Source of the DNA: Perca fluviatilis
Lineage: Eukaryota; Chordata; Actinopteri; Perciformes; Percidae
Assembly: GCF_010015445.1 (NCBI RefSeq)
Contig: NC_053119.1
Span: 24,212,883-24,276,882 of the forward strand
Direction of reading: 5' to 3'
Length of the DNA stretch: 64,000 nucleotides
Made by a program: the position numbers and the translations under genes. The notes beneath the pieces are model-generated. The model was not told the DNA's origin. It worked only from the letters and a program-made list of their open reading frames with translations, and searched no databases. Below are positions 48,016 to 60,056 of the stretch, one piece after another (position 1 is the first letter of the stretch; every line of letters begins with the position of its first letter).

Positions 48016-48345
48016 ATGGACAAGGGTACGGAACTTTTACATGGCCATTTTCATTTTAAAGTTCTTCCAGACGGCACAGTAGACAGAACCAAAGTTATTT
48101 GTAACCACTGCGAAGTTGAATTTTCTTATCATCTGAGTACTTCCAGTCGGAAATATCACTTAAATGATATACACACGGTTGATACCAGCAAATCATTCAA
48201 CGAAACAGTGGCGCGAGGCTTTGGCAGACTACATTAGATGCAGCGTATGGGTGAAGCATAGATAGCAACAAAGGCAAGAGAAGCTAACAAATGCCATAGC
48301 GAAGTGGATCGCTACAGACTGCAGGCCGATTGGTGTGTGTAAATT
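48016..48345 (+). pseudogene. BED zinc-finger hAT transposase remnant
   Basis: The frame from ATG 48016 (73 codons, no internal stop) reads MDKGTELLHGHFHFKVLPDG, then VICNHCEVEFSYHLSTSSRK and YHLNDIH: a BED finger with C-x2-C and the terminal H-x4-H. It aligns over its length with the frame inside the hAT MITE at 49757-49948. After the frame ends at 48237, another frame carries KLTNAIAKWIATDCRPIGV, the conserved segment following the finger in these transposases, so a frameshift separates finger and linker. The catalytic region is absent. Whether the 73-codon frame is expressed is unknown. Confidence 0.8.
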
Positions 48346-48462
48346 AAGTAGGCTACTGTGGCGATGGAGATGTACACATAGCAAGACCACTACAATACAA
48401 ACTGTTTTATGCCTCAACAATACAAGGGCAATTGACTAAATAATACCTTTTGTGAAGCTTAC

Positions 48463-48560
48463 ACTCAGTTGCCAGTTTATTAGGTACACCTAGCTAAAAC
48501 TTATGTCATTTAATACAACAGGCCTGCAATAAATTGTACCTTCATGAAGGTTAATGTTCG
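48463..48560 (+). repeat. Possible Tc1-like or other transposon terminus
   Basis: The phrase CAGTTGCCAGTTTATTAGGT followed by ACACCTAGCTAAAAC and CTTCATGAAGGTTAATG resembles, from memory, a common fish repeat whose ends contain TTTATTAGGTACACC. No second end or target duplication was found. Confidence 0.4.
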
Positions 48561-48772
48561 GGTTTTGTCTATACAATGTATTATAATTGATTGATTTTCT
48601 TTATTTTGGTGTCATGCGCACAAAGTGCCCAACCCTCATGGGTTTACAAGACATGAAAACTACACTTGCAGTCGTCAAACATTGAATTTTATTTAATTTC
48701 CTTACAAAATTACAGGTTATATTACTTTCTAATTTATATTCTTAAACAAAATATTCTGCCTTCTCTCCTAAG

Positions 48773-48990
48773 TAGGGTTGGGTACCGAAACACGGTGCCA
48801 ATAGGGCACCGGTTCCGACGTAGACGGTAGTAACGAATAAGAATGAAAATTTCGGTGCCTCATTTCGGGTTTATAAGAAGCATTGCTGCACGGGACGCTA
48901 CGTTACCGTTAGCTAGTAGCTGGATTAAACACAATGGTTAAACTGCTGACAGCTTACGTTAAGCGGTGTAAAGTGTGACTCTATTTCCAA
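48773..48990 (+). mobile_element. 5' fragment of the hAT element seen at 28.05 kb
   Basis: Starts TAGGGTTGGGTACCGAAACA and follows the 28052 copy through CGGTAGTAACGA, TTTCGGTGCCTCATTTCGG, AGCTGGATTAAACAC and GTGTAAAGTGTGACT with indels. Similarity stops around TATTTC at about 48988. It lacks the minisatellite and the right end. Confidence 0.8.
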
Positions 48991-49470
48991 CAGCCAAAGA
49001 TCAATTAAAAGTCTGTCATTTGAACATTTATAACCTAACCTTACCTGGCACTGCCTCTCTGACAGAGACGATGATAGTTACTAAGCAACCAAGATGTATC
49101 TTCAACCGCGCAAAAGATTAAAAAGAATACTGCTAAAATCTGAGCGGTCAATATGACAGTGTATGGCCAAAATAGGTAAAAGTGATTGTCTTTTCTTTGT
49201 CTTCTGTGTAATGTATGTAAAAACAATTTTAAATGAAAATACAGACTCTTTTAGGAAAAGTCAGGCAGCAGCAGAATTGTATTTTTTTTATTCAGCAAAG
49301 TTATTACACATATAAATTTCAAAACGGTCAGTTGTTAAACAAGCTGTTCTTTAATGTCGCCAACTGTCGTTTTGTGCTCCTTTTCCTTTTTTATATTTTA
49401 TATTATATACATTATACATCTATTATATATATTTCGGTGTTCATTTTAACAGCCCTAATATCTATATTAT
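48991..49470. other. AT-rich noncoding stretch
   Basis: Near its end TTTTAACAGCCCTA (about 49446-49459) looks like the right terminus of another hAT MITE (reversed TAGGGCTGTTAAAA), but the matching left end was not found. Confidence 0.4.
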
Positions 49471-50141
49471 ATATATTTTGGTGCTGTCAGTTAAACGTGT
49501 TACAAACGGCGTTAACGCAGACCCATTTTAACGGTGTCAATTTGTATTTGCGAGATTAATATTCTTTTTGGCCTAGCAAACTTTGTATTTTTTTTCACAT
49601 GCTGTTGCAACCATAGACAGTGCAACAACTAGTAACGTTAGAAAAACTACAACATCACACCGGATCTTGCTAGGCCGGAAACACAATAACAGGCACGCTG
49701 CACACGCTTGTTTGGGCTTCCGAGCCGGCCAAAGAGTAGTAGGCTAACGTAACGTTTTGAGTGGATGGCGAGCGCGAGACGCCGAAATGGATGCCAATAA
49801 GATTCTGAATGGAAAGTTTACTTTTAAAAAGTTGCCAAATGGTTCCATTGACAAGAGCAAAGCGATCTGTGTGTTTTGTAGTTGTGAACTGAGCTATCAT
49901 CGCAGCACGTCCAATCTGAAATACCACTTAATGGCCGCACACAGCTGATGTGAATTCTCTGCCCCCTCGTCAAAGCCAGGCGACAAAAGCACGAAGCAAG
50001 CCGATCCACTTTTCCATGTTGATAAGAGCATTCAAATGAGAAAAAATTGTCAAAAAGAAATCAAGGGACATTTAGAATAGATAAAAATATACGATTAATT
50101 GCGATTAAATATTTAAATCGTTTGACAGCACTAATATATTT
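49471..50141 (+). mobile_element. Intact-ended hAT derivative carrying only a BED finger
   Basis: The body at 49479-50133 (655 bp) is flanked by a perfect 8-bp duplication ATATATTT (49471-49478 and 50134-50141). The left end is TGGTGCTGTCAGTTAAACG and the reversed right end is TAGTGCTGTCAAACGATT. The interior has GGCGTTAACGCAG and GATTAATTGCGATTAA words, and a short coding frame for the transposase N-terminus. The catalytic domain is gone, so it is non-autonomous, but its clear ends and exact duplication mark it as a recent mobilisation by a related transposase. Confidence 0.92.
49757..49948 (+). pseudogene. BED zinc-finger mini-ORF of the hAT derivative
   Basis: A 63-codon frame with no internal stop. 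The likely transposase start is ATG 49787 (MDANKILNGKFTFKKL), with an optional upstream ATG at 49757. It reads AICVFCSCELSYHRSTSNLK then YHLMAAH: BED finger C-x2-C and H-x4-H. A TGA follows immediately (49946-49948). Beyond it the same frame keeps transposase-like linker (SSKPGDKSTKQADPLFHVDK), so the stop truncates what was a longer protein. It could be a stable DNA-binding domain without catalytic activity; expression is not shown. The paralogous frame is at 48016-48237. Confidence 0.7.
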
Positions 50142-50928
50142 ACAATGTTATTCATTTTTTAATTAAATATTTAATGTTGGTTTTATTGGATTAAATCATG
50201 GTTTACAGGCATTCCAGTTCATTGTGTCCACGCCTTGTGTCTGCTATAGCTTCACAGCATGGTTAGATGGTGCATTACATTACCTGTCAAGATGAAGCCC
50301 TCAAGTGGATTCTGCCCTTCCTACTCTGCAAGTGGTAGATCACAGAAGGTGCCTCTACTACTCTGTTGTGCACAAGCGCTTGTGCGAGTCTGCTCAGGTA
50401 ATTACAGCATCTGTTAAGAGCTGTGCTGATTGTTTTTCATCTCCACATGGTCACCACTCCAAATAAAACAATTACCCAGGGGAATACTAAATCACCCAGA
50501 CCGATTTGTTATTTCTATTGCAAAAAGCAGAAAAACCTGGATAAGAGTGTGACTGTGTTTACATGCAGGTACAACACATTAACAGAGAATAATACAACCA
50601 AGAGCTTAATGCAATAAAATGATATAGTGGAAAAAAAAGAACAATTTTAAAAACAAGAATGAATCAAACGGTTAGGACAAAGACGAAAAGGTTTGCAAGG
50701 AAGGCTGATAAAAGCCACAACAAGACTTACACTAGCAGGTGGTTGGCAGAGGAGTAACGACAACAACCGGAGTTGTTTTTCCTTTTTTTTTTTTTTTTAA
50801 TAACGTACAAGAATACCACCAGTTTTGGAATATTTTCCTATGAAATAACTCATTTTGGGCAATCAGTGTTGAGCTGTTATATTCATAGTGCTATTAAATA
50901 AGGTAACACAATCAGAAAATAACCCTGA
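50142..50928. other. Noncoding stretch
   Basis: A T14 run lies near 50785-50799. Nothing else recognised. Confidence 0.5.
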
Positions 50929-51294
50929 CCCGCTATTTCCACCAACTGCAGATTGCCTGCGGATCGGCTCTGTTGCGTGTCGGCTCCGTGCTTCGCCCTC
51001 CTTCAATACCCACCAGGTGTGGATTTGTTGCGGAACAGCTGCGGCCATGACTGACAGCTGTAGTCACGAAGACCCACGAGATCTCGCGAATTCACGTATG
51101 ATCGCGCTATATAGCAGGATGTAGTTTCTATAATCAAGGTGTAGTGCAGGGAAATATGATCCGCCGTGAGCACGGTGTATTTTATTTTGAAAATTAACCA
51201 GATGTTTTATTTTGTTTCTGTGCTCGACTTCCTGTCCCGCACAATCTGCCCTTTGCTGAATTGCTGCGGTTCGGCAGTTGGTGGAAATTGGGCA
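50929..51294. mobile_element. Harbinger-like element, copy 2 without the LINE
   Basis: Its left end CGCTATTTCCACCAACTGC and reversed right end CCCAATTTCCACCAACTGCC are inverted repeats. The interior (TCAATACCCACCAGG, GTGGATTTGTTGCGGAACAG, TGACAGCTGTAGTCACGA) matches copy 1 at 46820-47737. It continues GGTGTAGTGCAGGGAAATAT where copy 1 resumes after its LINE, so this copy shows the uninterrupted arrangement. Flanking TGA and TAA at the ends are only a weak 3-bp duplication. Confidence 0.75.
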
Positions 51295-53642
51295 TAAGTA
51301 GGCCATACTAGTAGACCTAGTTTCTGTTTTCACAATACATGCTACTGCTATTCCAGGAAGATCATGTTCGTGGTTGACTCAGATGCAGAAAAGTACAGTA
51401 TGCGTCACTTAGAGTCCTGCTGTTGTTCACGTTTTGCCGATGTCTCTATGTTGGCTCCTACAGGCTGTTGCCCTTCTCTAAAGTGTTTCAAATGTCAGCG
51501 TTGCACAGATTCATTACTTCAGTAATGTGACCTGGTGAGACTAGATTGTTTAGATGGATAAATGGTGTTATTCACATTAACTGTTGATTAATTGTTCTCA
51601 TTTATTGTGGCGACAGAATAGTTTTCCTCCTCCCCTGACCTCAATCTTCTACGTCCTTTGTAACCACTGTGATGACTTAGGAGTTCTATTTTCTCCTCTC
51701 TGGCTCCTCTTTTGCTCTTTCTGCAGTGCTTTTGCGAAAAACCTATAAGCCGATTTAAGTTTCCATTTATAAAGAAAAAAAAAAAACCTTCACAGTGAGA
51801 AAAGTGAAAAGCTTTATTCTCTTGGAACTGCTCCGGATTGCTTTTATAGCAGTGCCTGAACTCTTTTTTTATTTTGGCAGTCCTTTAAACTACCTTGTCT
51901 AATTGCGATGGCATTTTTAATTAAAAGTCAAGGATATGTGGTTGTTTGTGAAGGGAGACTAATCTGTTCCTGCCTCCACCTCTCCCAGTGCTAGCTATCT
52001 TCCATCTATCTGCCTAATGAGAAAATAGAGAAGCCAGTGCAGGACTTGTTGATATTTGCCTTTCTCTAAGTAGATTTCTGTAAATTTACGATTAGCAACC
52101 AAGCCTCAGACCATGCTGTAGCTCAGAGACCTTATGGATCACTAAAGATAACAATGAGCAATTTTCCTCAGGCTCCCTACATATAAATTCACAGGATCCC
52201 GTAAGTGAAGCTGCATACTGAACTCAATATTGTATGTGTTCATTTGGAGAAACATAATGGTTATCAAGTGCAGGACTTGAATTTATTTGTTCTATATTGA
52301 TTTTATTGATATTTTGTACTTTGCATTGCACAAACGGGAGGTTGATTTATTGTACAAATATATCAGAACATCAAGGTATGGCATGAATCATTTTTTCTTT
52401 CTTCTTTTACTCATCTTCCTGGTGAGAACAGTTTTTGGGAGCAGGAGGATGGCATTGTGAATAGGGAGGCAATTATTCAAAACGGAGGACAAAGGTGCAA
52501 GCCCTTCTGTTGGAAAGCATCCGTCTTGAGCAAAAATGCAGAAACCCTGTTTGTACCTGCCTCAGTCATGACCTCCCTGTGAGAGAACAGGGTACATGAT
52601 CAATGAAAGATCCAATTATTTTTTATTTTCTGCTATTGAAGTCAGCTGTCAAGCTATGTCATCTTGAATGTGTCTTGCTACTTTTTAAATTGCTTTAAGG
52701 TTCAGCTTTTTTTATGTCAGCGGAACAAACCTTTCTTTAACTCTCTCTGTAGAATACACAATTTAAAATAGAAATAAAGATAATTATTTAAAATGGCTGA
52801 CTCAGTGCCATAGGCCTAAAAAAAATATTAATACCTTTGAAACAGAACAATAGAATTGTGTGTCGGACTAAACTCCATTACAAGATATGCCATAAAAATA
52901 GTTTTAGTAAAAGAACTAAAATACAAATCCGAGCTTGTAGACAGTGAATTAGATATTTCATCTGTATGGAGAGAGCACTTAAAGTCCTTGAAATATCGGT
53001 TTAGTCTTGTGCAAATCATGTCTATGGAGTTCTACAGAAACTTAAGTACATAGTTTTATACTACACAATACACTTGGATTCATTAAAGCAAGAGCAGACA
53101 TCATTTTTGAACAGTGGCTGTGTGTATATGGCTGTGGTAATAGCAGAGGTCCAAGCTGACTCCCCCTCCACATTAAAGGGCCTAGTGGGGATGCAGGGCC
53201 ACAGCTGGGACTCGACCGAGAGGACAGATTAACATTGTGCTCCACCATTCTGCTTCATGGAGAGGGCCCAGTGCCCAACCTTACAGCTGAGGAGGCATCG
53301 CCATGCCTGTGGGCAAGCTAACCCCAGAGGTGGCCCACAACCGCAGCAAAAATCCAATTGATTCCAGCTCGCACAACCATTAGCCAGACACAGACTCAGG
53401 TGGGCTTTACAATGGCAGCCTTCTTGACAACTAAGGGGAAAATGCCACCTAAAGCAGCTTCAGAAAAACTCTTATCCAAGAAATGTGGTGTCTTTTTTGT
53501 CAGTTTATATTATTTCAAAAACCATTGGAGTGTTTATGCCATTTGATAGACAATTCATAGCATTAGCATTAGTTTTGAACTAATATGTCAAGCTCTAGAT
53601 CAAATAAAAGACCGAGCATGCCCCCCCCACTTCCAACACATG
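51295..53642. other. Unique noncoding stretch
   Basis: No gene or repeat ends recognised. Several sub-regions, for example 51600-52150, look non-repetitive and could hold conserved noncoding elements; this cannot be tested from one sequence. Confidence 0.5.
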
Positions 53643-54740
53643 CTACACACTAGGGCTGCACGATATTTTGTTCCGTCGTTTACATCGTGATGTGCGCATA
53701 CGCGATAGTCACATCGCAGGACGTTGTGATGTTGACGCTACAACTTCTTTGCTGCTTGATAGAAAAGTAAACTTTCACCGTTCTCCTTTTACATGATTGT
53801 TACCGGCTGACCCTTCCCTTTTAATTCAGGTAGCCACGTGTGTATGTGATGTAATGTTAGTCCGACAGGGTTTGTTATGGGAAGTGAGGCTCTCCGTGTG
53901 TAGAAAAGTACCGTAAGTGGCAGCTGCCGCTGACACAGTGATGCACACAGTTTTTTATGTTCGCTGCAAAGACAAATTAAATCACCTGATTAATGCAAAG
54001 TAATCACGACGTCTCCCGGCCATTTTTCACCAGCAAGGCTAAAGCTAATAAAGTTAGCCAAAAGAAACAATGGGTCTGTCCCAACTAACATTATGGTTCT
54101 GAGCCGCGACGCTGGAAACGTAACACTAATCTACAACAGAAGTCTGTGTCTGATAGAACGTAATTTACACTGATTTAAGTGTTCTTGGATACATAGTTTG
54201 TTGCTAGTGCGTGACATGCAGGCTCTGCATGCACAGCAAACCACCAATCACAATCGATGTTGATCAATTTATCAAACAACCAAAGCAGGCCCCACTAGTT
54301 GACCACAACCTAAAATTTAGAGGAAGCAACATGCATGCATTATTAATATCATTCACTTTAGCCTGGATTGATGGTATTCTATGAATACAATGGTGTCATG
54401 ACAATCAATCAGTGTATTTCTACCTAAATTCCCTCTCCAAAATCTCTTCAGAAGAGTAGTCACAGCGCTTACTTTCTTTAGTGTTTTGTAAAGCATTAAA
54501 GTTCAACAAAGAGTGGTTCACATAAGAAAAGTAAAATAAAATAAAAATGTTATTTTCTATGTAGATGCACTCTCCTACAAAATTGCCCCAGTAGTTGAGA
54601 ATCATTTATTATTTCCAAATAGAGCTATTTAGGTCATCTTTAGGTTTTTTTTTTTTTCATATCGCAATATATATCGCAGGAAAAGAAAATATCGCAATGT
54701 CAGTTTTTTTCTGATATTTCTGTGCAGCCCTACTACACAC
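53643..54740. mobile_element. hAT-type element, 1.08 kb, perfect 8-bp duplication
   Basis: The body at 53651-54732 is flanked by CTACACAC at 53643-53650 and 54733-54740. The left end is TAGGGCTGCACGATATTTTG and the reversed right end is TAGGGCTGCACAGAAATATC. ATCGC/GCGAT words recur near both ends (left 53685-53718, right 54660-54698). No transposase frame was found; the middle contains CpG-rich leader-like sequence (53860-54170). Confidence 0.92.
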
Positions 54741-56267
54741 ACACAGCCTCACTGATCATATTTAGCATTGTTTGGAACAGAACACATCTTCTCTGACATA
54801 AAAAATGCCAGAGCCAAGGAGAGAATTGTTAACTTGAATATATGTAGTGAGGAAGGGGTAGGTTGGCAGATAGTGACTACTGTGGCTATTTATCAGCTCC
54901 AGTACCAGCAGCTCCAGGGATGTAGCTTCATAGTTGCCCATCAGCCAGCTGTTAAGCTGTGAATGGCAGCAGGCATCATACACACACATTCTCTGTTCCA
55001 GCACCATCGTTGCATACCATCAAGATGTATTTGTTACGAATGGATATGCAGTGTGTGAATATATAATTACATAGGATTTGCATGCTTATCTTCCACCTCG
55101 TTTTTGAATAGGCCTACTGTAGCTAAGAACTCTTTAGCATATCTGTAGCAATGAGTCGTATGCTAAACAGTTAACCTGCCAAAAGTTGTTGTGCAGTGAA
55201 AGCTTCTCTGGTAACTATTCAGTGTTTACCACAGAATTACAGTGTAACTGTAGTGGGTGTGGGGGTTATATTTGTCTATTGAAAATAGAATGAAAGAATA
55301 CAAAGATAACCTATGGATTAATTGGTTATACAATTTATTTAATGAATTGCAAATCACAGGTCGCGGCGTGTTTGAAGGCTGTGTAATTTATTGGCTCACC
55401 TCACTGTAATTTTGGAGATGCAACGTGTTGTTGGGCAGTTGCAGATGGGGAATTACTGAAAGGTTGCTTTTGCAGATCTCCTGAGGTTTACTGGTCATGT
55501 AGTCTTTGCTTTGCAGCTGAGAGCAGTGAAGTCTTGAAAGGTTTTGGGCAATGTCTCAGACTGTATCCCCCCCTGCTACATCAAAGCTAGATGGGGAGGT
55601 AAGGCCTTGTGACAGGCTAACATCTTGTTTGATGGTTGTACAGTAAGAACATCAAGCTGCCTAATGTTAAAACATGTAAGACTAGCTCCTGTCATAAGGA
55701 AGTGTGGCTAGAAAATGGCTTATTTTTATTCTAGACATGACAGAAAAATAAAGCAAAACAGTAGAAGCTATTTGCTGAGTGAAATACACAGCCTAAGGTT
55801 AGGATCAAGGCTTGTGTGTCGGGTATTACTTGGTTCATCAAGGCAGAAAATGTTTGAAAATTTCAGCCAGAACCCCTCAAGTGGCAAAAAACTAGTCCGT
55901 ATCCAAAACTGATTATGCTTCCTCTTTGACCTTTATGGCGTTCATTTAGCACCATTAGATACACCATGCTATCACAGCAGTGTAATGTGTTCTGTCTGGC
56001 ACTTGCTCCAACATGCATGGATCAGCTGGAAGGTGTACAGTAAGTGTCTTTAAATGTCTTAGCCTGTAGGGGGTGTAGGGTAGGATTTAGGGGTGCAACT
56101 TAGGGCAGCAGAGTCTGTCTACGCTTGAACTTCCAATAGCCTGTGTATGGTTGTGTGTTGAGCAGGAGGTGGGTACTGTAAATTCTCCCAGCTCTTCCAG
56201 GCATCTGAGTCCACTTTGGCAAGGAGAGAGGGACCAGGTGTCTGCTCGCATACAAAGGGCTTTGATG

Positions 56268-56344
<77 letters not shown>

Positions 56345-59280
56345 ACACATTGTCATGAATATCTTAAAGATATTAATCTAAATAATACAGAAAACAAGAG
56401 TGTTATGACATCATATCAAAAAGACAACTTTAATAAACATCATTTCCTAATAATTCTGATAATATTCATGATCAGTTTCCTTGAAATAAAAAAAACATCT
56501 ACGAGAAGAGGGCTTTTAAGTCTTTTTGTTCAGCCTACTTAGAATTTTTTTAAAATGTTTTCTACAGTGACTTTCCTAACTAATTATTTAATAGTTAATT
56601 CTATAATGTCAAAAATCGTAAAAATCTGTCACAATATCCTATAGCCAAAGGTGATGTATTTTGTCCAACCAACAGTAAAAATCCAAATAAATAGTTTACG
56701 ATCGCATAAGACAAAAAGCAGCAAATCCTAAAAAAAACAAAAACAAACTAGAATCAAAGAATGTTTAGCATTGTTACTTAAAAATCCAATCCATTAGTTG
56801 ATCCATTAATCCAAACCATTAGTTGACTAAAAATCAAATAATTGTGGGCACAGTCCTCCAACAGAACCATCTCAAGTTAATCAATTGTAAGACACTTTAC
56901 TGTGCTGACCATCGGGTATCTCTGTAATGGGGATGGATTGTATTTACTGTAATTAACTTTTTCACTTTGCATTATAATCCACACTTTATGGCTTTTCTGA
57001 AAATTCTTTTTTATGTTGAAGTGATGCATTCACTGTGTGGTGCGGTAACTAAACTCTAGGTGTACTACAGGTCAAAAGAGGTTGATGTTTATTATATTGC
57101 TATTCAATGACTCCTGAATTTGTAGGTCTAGTGGTATGGAAATTGTTTTATAATGCCTGCCTAAGCAGCATAATTGTATACAGTTAAATGACAAGTGGAG
57201 GGCCAAGTAGTTATGACAGCATTTGGCAGGCTTTAGGCCATATTTATCTCCACAGCTGTCAATTTTGCCAAACCATCAGTAACGGTCCATCCATCACTGT
57301 GCATTTGAATGTCTTCAAGGTGATCTTTAACAGTTCACTTAATGCATTTGAAAAGATTGTGGTTTGGGCTTATTCTATAGAGTGAAACATCATCCTTTTT
57401 ATCGTTTGCTCAGTGAAGGCAGCAACATTTTTTTTTCTCAACATTAGAAAACCAAGGGCCATTAAGGATGCTCGCACTTTGTAGTACATCAAAGCAGATA
57501 GCAGTGTTTGACGGGCACTCCCTCATCGCCCTAACATGGTCGACAGACTCACTCCCTAGAAGGTGAGATAACGCTTGGCATCTCAATGAGGCTACTTCTG
57601 TCACAGGTCAACACTATGCAGCTGAGTTCATAATGAGGAGGAAAGGTGCTTATTTGGGAATTTTGGTTTGTGCTGTCGACACCAATATGCCACGTCGCCC
57701 TTGAAAGAGGCATTCTAATTATGGATAGTCAGGATGCTGAGAACCACATTGAAAATTAAATATGCTTATTAAAGGTGATGGATAAATGGATTATGTTTTA
57801 ATTGGTCTGTGATTATGAGTGGTTGATTGGATTGTCCTTCGCAGGCTATTGATCTTGGGGCTGAGGTTGATTTTAAGAAGTGGACTGAGCAGAGGATGAG
57901 TGAGTTTCAATGTGCACAGAGAATATATATTATATATTCAGGACAAGATGCCCTGAAGATAAGTTGTGGAACAGTATTTGAATTCTTCTTGTGAAGTAAA
58001 GATAAAGGGTACTTCAGTGTCAAAAGTAAAAGTACACCTAAATGGCCTCCTCCAGAGTTGAAGGTATTTTGTATTAATATGCAGTATTTTAATGTTGCAA
58101 GTGGACAGATGGGTAGTTTGAAATACGGCAATGCATATGATTATATCATATTTTGAATATAAAACTACAATCTGTCAAAGTAACTGCTGACAACAGTCAT
58201 CAGATAAATGTAGTAAATGAGTAAGATAACAAGTGAAAGTAATACGCCTTACAAACTGGTGCTTCCATACAATACTTGAATAAATGAGATTTAGTTTCCA
58301 TCTCTACTAGTAGTTTATAACTGATTAAAACATTTTTGAAAAAATGAAACATATCTGATATGGCTTTACAAGATGTAAAGAGTTTCACAAACAAAATAAA
58401 ATCCAGTCTTTCATCTCTCTAGTAAATGGAGAATAAACAGTATGTTAGACTGTGCAAGAGTTGGTCCATGTGGCTCTGAAGGCAAAGGTGACATCTCACT
58501 ATGACTTTGGGGTAAAGGTGTGTACATACATACTGCCAGCATGACTCACATTTCCTGCCTCCCTGAGCACAGTCTGTTCAGGTCACACACCCGGAGAAAA
58601 CCCCTCATTGATGCTAACCCAACAAAAATGACCTGTGTGATACTGAAACCCACTCAAATAACTGCAACACAGGGCTTTTCCTACGTTTTGTGTCACATTT
58701 CTCAACAAAACAGACATTTACCTTGTTGTGTGAACGTGTTGCACTATAGTGAAACACAGAGCATGGTCTGTATTAAATGTCTTTTTTGTTGTAAAAAAAA
58801 AAAACATTCCCATGTAAAGCTGGATAAGCATATACAGTACATCACCAAAAAGCATATGTAAACTTTGTATCCATAAACTACATTGTTTAGCTGCTGTTCA
58901 AAAACAATAAAACAGAATATTTATAGGTCAGAGTATTATATAATATATAGACCGTTACATTGAATAGTGAATTGGATGTTTTAACAGTTGCTTTAATGCA
59001 GTAAAGCAGTAGTTTCACTCTCACCATTTTATAAAGCAAAAAAAAAAAAAAATCACTCCATGCAGACTCTATGCATTGTGACGAACAATGCCTTTTAGCT
59101 ATTCTCAAATCACACTCAAACAGACATGATCACAGTGTTGCTGCCAAAAGGCAGGCTGCAGGATACATGTAGCCTAACCTAAAAACAGAAATATCCATTT
59201 TTAAATTCCCAGCTGCTACTCTCTGCTAGTCCTGAGTTTCAGTAGAGCCCTTGCCATGCTAAATGGCATTTTACACTGTC
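54741..59280. other. Unique noncoding stretch
   Basis: Apart from the long (TG)n tract listed separately there are A-runs near 58793-58803 and 59037-59052. No gene recognised. The 113-codon frame at 58520-58861 has no domain I recognise. Confidence 0.5.
56270..56342. repeat. Long (TG)n microsatellite
   Basis: About 36 uninterrupted TG units, the longest dinucleotide TG tract in the window. Confidence 0.97.
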
Positions 59281-59398
59281 TTAAAGGTGCACTATGAGTT
59301 CCTGCATGGTTTCAGCGTAATTTCATTTTTGTCCCAAATCGTAGGCATCTGTCCTTGATCCGCTAACTGCCTGCCCCCTGAATACACTGTGAAAAAGC
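59281..59398 (+). mobile_element. Left-end fragment of a TTAA-target element
   Basis: TTAA at 59281 is followed by AGGTGCACTATGAGTTCCTG, then CGTAGGCATCTGTCCTTGAT and CTGCCTGCCCCCTGAATACA. By memory this resembles a TTAA-type fish element. Its right end is absent because the L1-like fragment follows directly. Confidence 0.5.
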
Positions 59399-60056
59399 CC
59401 GGTCAGATGGTTGTCCTCTCCAAATTTCTTTATATTTTCCAGCACATCCCGGTTCTTATCGTGGAATCTTTTTTCGACAAGCTGGACAGGGCGATATCTA
59501 AATTTCTATGGGGCAGCAAACCTGCTAGGATCCGAAAGGCGATACTACAGTCTACGAAGGCTGAGGGGGGCCTTCAGACGATACTACTGGGCAGCTAATT
59601 TGCAGAAACTCCTATACTGGATGAGCAACAACTGCACCTCACTACCTGTCTGGGTATATTTGGAACGGCCGAGTTCACACCTTTCACTGCGGTCGGTCCT
59701 CTGCTCTCAACTCCCTCTGCCTTCAACATCGGTGGGCACATGCCCGATTGTATCCCTCTTGCTCAAGATCTGGAGTCAGGTTAGGAAAAATGTTGACTTA
59801 CAGGACCCTTCCGTCTTGACCCCACTGCTTAAAAACCATGTCTTTACACCTTAAAGTTCAGACCTGGCATTCAGAGCCTGGCACGGTAATGGTATCGTCA
59901 GTGTCCGAGACCTATACAAGGATGGCATATTTGCATCCTTCACAGAGCTTTCCTCCCTTTATGATTTGCCTAACTTGCACCTCTTTTGCTTTTTCCAGAT
60001 TAGTGACTTTGTCAAGAAGACATTCCTACACTTTGCAACCCCATACGGCGCAGATA
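59389..60056 (+). mobile_element. L1-like LINE ORF2 C-terminal fragment
   Basis: Remnant of the region downstream of the reverse transcriptase core in an L1-type non-LTR element. The first frame reads VVLSKFLYIFQHIPVLIVES then FFDKLDRAISKFLWGSKPAR and ILQSTKAEGGL, the conserved FIW-GKPPRI / P...GGL block of L1 ORF2. After a frameshift at about 59570 the second frame continues YYWAANLQKLLYWM, and past a TAA at about 59852 it reads LAFRAWHGNGIVSVRDLYKD, FASFTELSSLYDLP and FFQISDFVKKTF, the usual order in L1. It is truncated at both ends, with no poly-A tail, and passes straight into hAT sequence at about 60057. Confidence 0.85.

Larger units (their letters stand above)
46472..48345 (+). mobile_element. 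hAT element remnant carrying nested insertions
   Basis: The left part (about 46488-46545) contains TTAACGCTGACAA and GCGCATTAACGCAG, which resemble the subterminal words (GCTGTCAGTTAA, GGCGTTAACGCAG) of the intact hAT element at 49479-50133. A BED-finger coding remnant follows at 48016-48345, homologous to the one inside that intact element. Between them lies the Harbinger-like element 46820-47737, which itself holds a LINE fragment. The right end is missing, and the exact left end is unclear because it runs into the (CTAT)n tract. Confidence 0.55.
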
